Assembly (NCBI GenBank): GCA_964393895.1
Contig: CAYMWP010000158.1
Span: forward strand, 1-9,816
From: B4-G1 sp964393895
Lineage (GTDB): Bacteria; Chloroflexota; Anaerolineae; B4-G1
Length of the DNA: 9,816 nucleotides
Reading direction: 5' to 3'
The notes beneath the pieces were generated by a model, which saw nothing but the letters and a program-made list of their open reading frames with translations, did no database searches and was not told the origin of the DNA. The translations under genes and the position numbers were made by a program. Below are positions 1 to 4,882 of this stretch, in pieces. How positions within the stretch are numbered: the stretch's first letter is position 1; every line of letters begins with the position of its first letter.

Positions 1-88
1 GTTCGAGATGCTTGAGCCGTGTGAAGGGAGACTTTCACGCACGGTTCTTAGGGGGCTGGGAGCCAGTAATGGCCCCTGGCTACCCGAC
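1..88 (+). mobile_element. Group II intron, 3' end (domains V and VI)
   Basis: This is the last part of a self-splicing group II intron; the left part, which would carry domains I-IV and any intron-encoded reverse transcriptase, lies outside the window. A short joining segment (1-13) leads into domain V (14-47). Domain VI follows at about 50-82, with a G-rich strand at 51-54 pairing with CCCC at 73-76 and an inner CTGG/CCAG hairpin (56-59 with 63-66). The intron should end at C88, because the ending TACCCGAC places A82 seven bases from the end, where the branch-point adenosine sits, and the final dinucleotide is AC, the usual AY ending. What is seen is the structure. That the intron is active, or carries a protein, cannot be judged here. 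The flanking exon starting at 89 shows no recognisable gene, so insertion between genes is likely. Confidence 0.9.
14..47 (+). ncRNA. Group II intron domain V catalytic hairpin
   Basis: The 34-nt hairpin has every expected part. An 8-bp lower stem (GAGCCGTG at 14-21 with CACGGTTC at 40-47) includes the AGC catalytic triad at 15-17. A two-base bulge (C38, G39) comes next, then a 6-bp upper stem (22-27 with 32-37), closed by a GAGA tetraloop (28-31) of the GNRA type. Domain V is the metal-binding catalytic centre of the ribozyme. Its intact pairing says this copy has not decayed in its core. Confidence 0.92.
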
Positions 89-210
89 CGCCGGTAGGTA
101 AGCAGCGCGATTTTCCGCGATTGGTTACAAGCGAAGAATGTTTCGTGGGAAAGACGCCGGGCGGGTGAATTACTCGTTTCGGCGATGTGTTCACGGGGAG
201 AGTGTCAGAA
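89..210 (+). other. Intron 3' flank, no gene recognised
   Basis: These 122 bases lie between the predicted intron end and the first usable start codon. No RNA gene, promoter or open frame could be supported. The stretch is expected to hold the 3' exon target of the intron and the leader of the short frame at 211. The only functional-looking signal is GGGGAG at 195-200, a plausible ribosome binding site for that frame. Confidence 0.5.
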
Positions 211-396
211 ATGAAATCTCAATGGATTCCAAAACTACTGACAAGCGGAGTAGTATTGCTAGCTTTGCTCTGGGGCGGATACACAGCTCTGGCAACAGCG
301 CCGGGTGAACGAGGAGCCTTAGCCTGTTTTCCGCACTTTATGATAGCAAGTGTTCGTAGTAAGCGCGGATGCAGACATCCGTCCGGAACGAAGTAG
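211..396 (+). pseudogene. Remnant of an exported protein (signal peptide only)
   Basis: The frame encodes 61 residues. The chosen start, ATG 211, has GGGGAG at 195-200 ahead of it; the alternative in-frame ATG at 187 lies before that site. The peptide begins MKSQWIPKLL and continues with a hydrophobic stretch (about residues 9-24) and an ALATA-like cleavage region near residues 26-30. That is a good signal peptide or single membrane anchor. The remaining 30 or so residues have no recognisable fold. The last 15 codons are read from the inverted-repeat element at 352-461, which supplies the stop codon. The likely reading is that the 5' end of a secreted-protein gene was cut off by a deletion or by arrival of the repeat. 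A genuine small exported peptide is possible but less likely. Confidence 0.45.
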
Positions 397-461
397 AGTG
401 CCATCGAACGCCACTCCGCTACGCGCGGATACACGGTATCCGTCCGTGGCTGACTACGAAC
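352..461. repeat. Cloverleaf-like inverted-repeat element
   Basis: An outer 9-bp inverted repeat (GTTCGTAGT at 352-360, ACTACGAAC at 453-461) encloses three further hairpins. Hairpin 1 is CGGATG/CATCCG (366-381, loop CAGA). Hairpin 2 pairs GTAGAGTG (393-400) with CACT and CTAC (412-415, 419-422) around a three-base bulge. Hairpin 3 is CGGATAC/GTATCCG (426-442, loop ACG). Hairpins 1 and 3 share GCGCGGAT and ATCCGTCCG, yet differ at paired positions so that pairing is kept. Folded, this makes a four-way junction. It lies between the converging frames at 211-396 and 515-2980. This is the form of a non-coding interspersed repeat or miniature element, and elements with a GTTCGTAGT...ACTACGAAC frame are familiar to me from Chloroflexota and cyanobacteria, though I could not check this. 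A role in ending transcription from both sides is possible, but there is no T-run. Confidence 0.65.
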
Positions 462-514
462 CCTGCCCACACGAGAAATCTCAAAGTGCGAAATATAGGC
501 TTAGCGCGTCGCAC

Positions 515-2980
515 CTAAAAGCCGCGCAGCAGCAGCGGCAGGTAGATACTTTTCCAGTTGACGTATACTTCTGTCGAGCAGGTGTGACCGGCCCATAACC
601 CTGGCGCCACCAGGAGCTCGGCGACGTTGGTGATAGTTTGGGTCCCGGTAGTGACGACCGTGGCGGCGTAGGTGATGGTGACGGCCGGCGTGGGGCTGAG
701 GACGCCGGCCCAGTGCAGGGTCGGAGCGTGGGTGTCGGTGATGGCACCGCTCGTACCGGTCAGGGTTCCGGGCGCGTACGCTAACCCATCCTGGATAGCG
801 TCGGTGAGGTGGATGGTGTTGGTCAGCGGGCCGGTACCGTTGCTGATGGCGATGGTATAGGTGATGCGCTCGCCATAGTTGGCCCATTTGGGGTGTACGG
901 CCTTGTAGGACGGGGCCAAGTCCGGTTGGACGGGGGCCTGTTGCACGGCGATGTAACTCGTGCGCGTCAGGGCGTCCACTCCGCCCGGCCCGGCCACGGT
1001 CAGTGTGACGGTATAGACGCCGGCGGCGGTGTAGGTGTGGGTGGGGCTGATCTCTGTGCTGGCGGCGCCGTCCCCAAAATTCCACAGACTGGCGACGTAG
1101 GTTCCGGTGGAGGTGTTGCTAAAAGTCACCGTCAGCGGCACCGCGCCGCCGGGGGGCGAGGCGGTAAAGTCAGCTTCACGCATCAGCAGTTCCTCAAAGA
1201 TCTCGTCCAGTTTGTCGGACGTGGGCGCCCAGCGATGGTATCCACCGCTCAGGTCGGCCACGTACTGCATCAGTTCCCGGTCCGCCCCCCAGCCCAGGCT
1301 GATGGTAAAGATGACGACGTCGTTATCGCGGGCCTGCTGGGCGTACCACACCACGCAATCCTTGGCGCTTTCGTCGTCGTAGGGCCAGAGGTCCGGGTCA
1401 TCGTCGCAGGCGGGGTCGCACCCCGCATAGCCGTTGGCCTCTCCATCGGTCATCAGCACCATAGCGCGGGCTGCCCCGGGCCGCCCGTAGTGGCCTCCGC
1501 TGGCGCTCAGTACCTCGATTCCTTCTTTGATTCCCGCGGCGATGTTCGTATTGCCGCCGGCGCGTGTGTCTTCCAATTCGGCTATCACTGTATCGCTGAC
1601 CACCTGCGCGGTACAACCGCCCGCGCCCAGGCGCTCCAGGCACTGGAGTTCACTGGCGATGGCCGCGTCGGCGGAGTAGCGCACGTAGCCGATTTGGTCG
1701 AGTTGGGGGTTTAGCTGGCCTACAAAGTACTTGGCCGCCTCCAGCGCGTTCCGCATGGGCTGCTCGTCGTCGTAGATATGGTCCTCCCGTTGATCTGGGC
1801 GACCGCCGGCGTTGCAGTCGGGGCGATAGGTGGGGCTGGTCTGGCCGCCGGGGAACCCGGCAAAGCGCGGGTCGCAAGAACTGCAGGCCCAATCGGTGCG
1901 CCCGTTGTTTGCGGGGTAGGCTTCAGGGCTATCGGGCGGGGAGGAGTCGTAGGCGCACGAACCGTCGTCGCGCGTCTGGATGACGATGCGGTCCACGTCG
2001 AAACCGGCTCCGCCGGCCCACAGGTTGAGCGTGTGGGTCCCTGTTACGAGATCGTCAACCTGGCCCAGGCAACGCCAGTCCCACGAGCCTGAAGACGCGC
2101 CATCGTAGTCGGCCCCCACGGGAAAGTAGTTCTCTTCCCCACACGGGGTTCTATCTATACCCCAAAAGAGATGCCGGTCGGAGCTGGAGGGGCCGCCCTG
2201 TCCTCGAACCCAGATGTAGTAATCATCGCCGCTGGGGGTGTAAAAGTTGTAATCGGCTCGCGGAGCGGCATAAGGCCCGCCGGCCGGCAGCCCGCGCCGG
2301 CAGTATTCGCCGTCGGTGAGGTCGTCCCACGTACACGCTACACCCAGGCCTATGCCGTTTTGATAGTTGCGGTAGGGGTGATGCGAGAGATAAGCGCCGC
2401 GTATGGAACCATTGCGATAATAGGCGCTTTTGCCGTTGTGCTGGATGACCCAGAAAGTATAGTAAGGCGTATAGCCCCAGGTGTGATAGTCGGCGCTGAG
2501 GCGCGAGTACTCCTCACCCTCGATGACGATGTAGTATCTATCGGAGTAGGTGCGGTGGTGCCAGTTGCAGTTATTCTGTTCGTAGGAAGAGTTATAGTAC
2601 TGGTAGCTCCCACAGTCATGGCCGCTGGCATCGCTCCAGCCGGCGCAGTGATCGGCGGACGTGATCGTGATATAGGACCAGTGCAGCGGATAGAGCTCGC
2701 CGCCAGGATACAGCGTATCACTGATCGGCTCCCAGCAGCCGTAACAGAGCGTGTCGAACTCCATTGAGCCGGATTGGTCGTAGACGAGGACGGTATCCAC
2801 GGGGCTGATGGTCGGCGAGGCGGCGATTGCGACCACGTGCGTTGCCGGCTCCTCCTGCGGTTCAGACGCCGTTGCCTGGGTCAGGCCGAGACACAGGGCG
2901 GCCAGGGCCAGGATACCGGCGGAGATGGAGACGACGGCTCTCAGATTTCGTTCCTTCTGGCCTGGGGGCAGCTTGCTCAT
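515..2980 (-). CDS. Exported von Willebrand A / PKD / DUF11 surface protein
   Basis: The product has 821 residues. GGAG at 2991-2988 precedes the ATG by 7 bases. A signal peptide covers about residues 1-39 (hydrophobic core 16-33). The VWA domain begins with strand 1 and the metal-ion-dependent adhesion motif DQSGS (68-72), then is interrupted until about residue 400. It resumes with the first helix (408-422), GYVRYSADA (431-439), T478 in GGNTNI, and D512 in LMTDG, completing the DxSxS-T-D site. The interrupting segment holds 13 cysteines and is rich in tyrosine; its part 149-336 opens with IEGEEY and ends THTLNLWAGGAGFDVDRIVI, which looks like a beta-sandwich carbohydrate-binding-like module. 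A PKD domain follows (604-680, WNFGDG at 633-638), then a DUF11 domain (682-806) and the terminal IYLPLLLRGF. VWA domains bind ligands or partner proteins through a divalent metal, so a surface adhesion role is inferred. The partner is unknown. Confidence 0.9.
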   Translation of the reverse strand: MSKLPPGQKERNLRAVVSISAGILALAALCLGLTQATASEPQEEPATHVVAIAASPTISPVDTVLVYDQSGSMEFDTLCYGCWEPISDTLYPGGELYPLHWSYITITSADHCAGWSDASGHDCGSYQYYNSSYEQNNCNWHHRTYSDRYYIVIEGEEYSRLSADYHTWGYTPYYTFWVIQHNGKSAYYRNGSIRGAYLSHHPYRNYQNGIGLGVACTWDDLTDGEYCRRGLPAGGPYAAPRADYNFYTPSGDDYYIWVRGQGGPSSSDRHLFWGIDRTPCGEENYFPVGADYDGASSGSWDWRCLGQVDDLVTGTHTLNLWAGGAGFDVDRIVIQTRDDGSCAYDSSPPDSPEAYPANNGRTDWACSSCDPRFAGFPGGQTSPTYRPDCNAGGRPDQREDHIYDDEQPMRNALEAAKYFVGQLNPQLDQIGYVRYSADAAIASELQCLERLGAGGCTAQVVSDTVIAELEDTRAGGNTNIAAGIKEGIEVLSASGGHYGRPGAARAMVLMTDGEANGYAGCDPACDDDPDLWPYDDESAKDCVVWYAQQARDNDVVIFTISLGWGADRELMQYVADLSGGYHRWAPTSDKLDEIFEELLMREADFTASPPGGAVPLTVTFSNTSTGTYVASLWNFGDGAASTEISPTHTYTAAGVYTVTLTVAGPGGVDALTRTSYIAVQQAPVQPDLAPSYKAVHPKWANYGERITYTIAISNGTGPLTNTIHLTDAIQDGLAYAPGTLTGTSGAITDTHAPTLHWAGVLSPTPAVTITYAATVVTTGTQTITNVAELLVAPGLWAGHTCSTEVYVNWKSIYLPLLLRGF

Positions 2981-3211
2981 TGTTCATCTCCACTGGTTCG
3001 CTCAATGCGCCAAGTTTCCAATCCACATTACCACAGAGCACACAGAGATCGCTGAGAAATACAAAAGCTCTGGATTCTGCGTTCTCGGCGGTAAAACGCC
3101 AACCACACTTTACGGAGAGATTACCGAAAATGAGAATTGATGATGTGACGTTGACTTTTTTATGCCTCACGTTTACCGCTTGGCGGCGCGCGGGGTTGCG
3201 TTGTGGGGCGG
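2981..3211. other. Intergenic gap between pentapeptide and VWA genes
   Basis: This 231-bp gap contains the ribosome binding site of the VWA gene (2988-2991), a degenerate inverted repeat (3030-3091) and an AT-richer stretch around 3100-3170. Read on the - strand, no convincing -35/-10 pair stands out. There is no hairpin followed by a T-run after the pentapeptide stop at 3212, so whether the VWA gene is cotranscribed with the genes before it remains open. The short + strand frame beginning at 3130 lacks a ribosome binding site and has no recognisable product. Confidence 0.5.
3030..3091. repeat. Degenerate inverted repeat (ACCACAGAG type)
   Basis: The left arm begins ACCACAGAGCACACAGAG (3030-3047). 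The right arm, CTCTGGATTCTGCGTTCTC (3068-3086) continuing to GGCGGT at 3091, is its imperfect reverse complement; read backwards it starts ACCGCCGAGAACGCAGA. Repeats opening ACCACAGAG and rich in alternating CACAGAG are common between genes of many bacteria, and this seems an eroded copy. No function is shown. Confidence 0.45.
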
Positions 3212-4870
3212 TTAGGCCTGGATGAGCCGCCTGATGGCGTGCAACAGTCTCTCGTTGAGCCTCAGGAATAACCTTTGCAGGCCGCGCCTGATTTGATCAG
3301 GCCTGATCAAATCAGGGCCGGTTATCTGATTCTCCTGCGGCTCCTGGTCCGGCGCGATAGCGCTGCGCAGGTCGGCCCCCCACAGCTTGGCTCCGCTCAG
3401 ATCCGCCCCGCTCAGGTTGGCCTGGCCCAGGTTGGCCCAGTTCAGGTTGGCACCACTCAGCTTGGCTCCGCCCAGGTTAGCCTTGTTCAGATTGGCGCCC
3501 CGCAGATTGGCCTGGCTCAGGTTGGCCCCTGCCAGGTCGGCCCCGCCCAGGTTGGCCTGGTGCAGGTCGGCCCCGCTCAGGTCGCGGGCCGGCGCGCCGC
3601 GAGCGACGATCTCCCAGACCAGGCGGTAGCGCTCGTCAATCTGTGTGGCCTCGTTCAATATAGCGCCTACCAAGTAAGCAGAGTTCAAGTTGGCGCCGCG
3701 CAGGTCGGCTGCGCTCAGGTTCGACCCTGCCAGGTCGGCCCCGCCCAGGTCGGCCCTGCGCAGATCGGCTTTGCTCAGGTTAGTGGCGAGCAGGCAGGCA
3801 TTTTTAAGATCGGCTCTGCTCAAGTCGGCCTCTTCCAGGTTGGCCCCGCGCAGGTTGGCGCTCCTCAGATTGCTTCCGTGCAGATGGGCTCCACCCAGGT
3901 CGGCTCCGCCCAGGTTGGCATGGCGCAGGTCAACCCCGCGCAGTTCGCGGGCCGGTGCGCCGTGAGTGACGATCTCCCAGGCCAGTCGGTAGCGTTCGTC
4001 GATCTGAGTGGCCTCGTCCAATATGGCCCCTGCCAGGTGGGCTTTGTTCAGGCTGGCCTGGCGCAGGTCGGCCCCGCTCAGGTTGGCGCCCACCAGATCG
4101 GCCCCGTCCAGGTCGGCGCCGCGCAGGTTGGCCTCGCTCAAGTCGGCGCCGCGCAGGTTGGCTTTTTTCAGGTCGGCCCCGCCCAGGTTGGCCTGGCGCA
4201 GGTCAACCCCGCTCAGGTTGCGAGCCGGCGCGCCGTGGGTGATGGCTTCCAGGACGAGGCAGTAGCGCTCTTCGAGGCGTGTGGTCTCGTCCAGTATGGC
4301 TCCGCCCAGGTAAGCGCGGCTCAGGTTAGCCCGGCGCAGGTCGGCCCGGCGCAGGTTGGCCCCGCCCAGGTCGGCCCCGCCCAGGTTGGCCTGGCGCAGG
4401 TCGGCCCCGCCCAGGTCGGCTGCGCACAGGCCGGTTCCCTGGAGGTTGGCCCGGCGCAGGATGGCCTCGCGTAGGTTGGCCTTGTATAGATCGGCCCCGC
4501 GCAAGTCGGCCTGGCGCATGTAAAAGTTGAAGAGGAAAGCCCTGTTCAGGTCGGCCCCGCGCAGGTCGGTCTCGTGCAGGCTGGTCCCGCTCAAGTCGGC
4601 CTGGCTTAGGTTGGCCTGGCTCAAGTTGGCTTTGCTGAGGACGGCTCCCTGGCTCAGTTTGACGCCGCGCAGGTCGGCCTGGCGCAGGTCGGCCTCGAAC
4701 AGATTGGCTTTGTCCAGGTTGGCGCCGCTCAGGTCGGCCCCGCGCAGGTTGGCGCCGAACAGGAATATCTTGTTCAGGTCGGCCCCGCGCAGGTCAACCC
4801 CTTGCAGGTCGCACCTGGCAAAGTCGCGTTCGCCCTTCTGGTAGCGCGCGATGAGTTCCAGTCGTTTCAT
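3212..4870 (-). CDS. Pentapeptide-repeat protein with three spaced linkers
   Basis: The 552-residue protein is almost wholly A(D/N)Lxx repeats, which fold into a right-handed four-sided beta-helix. A short start (MKRLELIARYQKGERDF, 1-17) leads into block 1 (to 190), block 2 (225-281), block 3 (316-402) and block 4 (436-503). Between the blocks lie three near-identical linkers of 33-34 residues (191-224, 282-315, 403-435) of the form AILDEATQIDERYRL..E, then HGAPAR and LSG. The tail (504-552) ends in a basic amphipathic helix. No signal peptide or membrane segment is seen, so the protein is probably cytoplasmic. Some family members mimic DNA and bind gyrase, but most have no known job, and none is assigned here. 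GGAG at 4881-4878, 7 bases before the ATG, sits in the 12-bp gap after the PLD gene's stop, so the two are likely translated together. A perfect 30-bp palindrome lies near the 3' end (3287-3316). Confidence 0.93.
   Translation of the reverse strand: MKRLELIARYQKGERDFARCDLQGVDLRGADLNKIFLFGANLRGADLSGANLDKANLFEADLRQADLRGVKLSQGAVLSKANLSQANLSQADLSGTSLHETDLRGADLNRAFLFNFYMRQADLRGADLYKANLREAILRRANLQGTGLCAADLGGADLRQANLGGADLGGANLRRADLRRANLSRAYLGGAILDETTRLEERYCLVLEAITHGAPARNLSGVDLRQANLGGADLKKANLRGADLSEANLRGADLDGADLVGANLSGADLRQASLNKAHLAGAILDEATQIDERYRLAWEIVTHGAPARELRGVDLRHANLGGADLGGAHLHGSNLRSANLRGANLEEADLSRADLKNACLLATNLSKADLRRADLGGADLAGSNLSAADLRGANLNSAYLVGAILNEATQIDERYRLVWEIVARGAPARDLSGADLHQANLGGADLAGANLSQANLRGANLNKANLGGAKLSGANLNWANLGQANLSGADLSGAKLWGADLRSAIAPDQEPQENQITGPDLIRPDQIRRGLQRLFLRLNERLLHAIRRLIQA
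3287..3316. repeat. Perfect 30-bp nested palindrome inside coding sequence
   Basis: The left half CCTGATTTGATCAGG (3287-3301) is followed at once by its exact reverse complement, CCTGATCAAATCAGG (3302-3316). Each half is also a small palindrome by itself (CCTGAT and ATCAGG around TTG or CAA). The DNA is therefore at once a direct near-repeat of 15 bp and one long inverted repeat. It codes for PDLIRPDQIR (residues 519-528), between the last pentapeptide block and the terminal helix, and makes the reading frame identical on both strands. No T-run follows it in the gene's direction, so a simple intrinsic terminator is unlikely. It may be an inserted small palindromic element kept in frame. Confidence 0.85.
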
Positions 4871-4882
4871 TGGCCCACTCCG

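Noticed and set aside
809..1714. A 301-codon + strand open frame antisense to the VWA gene
   Set aside because: Its composition (Gly/Val/Ala/His-rich, no domain) is that of a shadow frame, while the - strand carries the VWA, PKD and DUF11 motifs.
3152..3180. + strand promoter starting with TTGACT at 3152
   Set aside because: No -10 box stands at a suitable distance, and no gene follows on the + strand.
3287..3316. Intrinsic terminator at the 30-bp palindrome
   Set aside because: There is no T-run after it on either strand, and it lies inside the reading frame 75 bases before the stop codon.
3275..4474. A 399-codon + strand open frame with its own AQVGP/AQVGL repeat opposite the pentapeptide gene
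   Set aside because: It mirrors the 15-base periodicity of the real gene on the other strand; several frames stay open there for the same reason. There is no ribosome binding site, and the product is a monotonous repeat with no known family.
3386..4830. CRISPR or tandem DNA repeat array in the pentapeptide region
   Set aside because: The regular 15-base pattern continues without spacers and is explained by five-residue protein repeats with an open frame.
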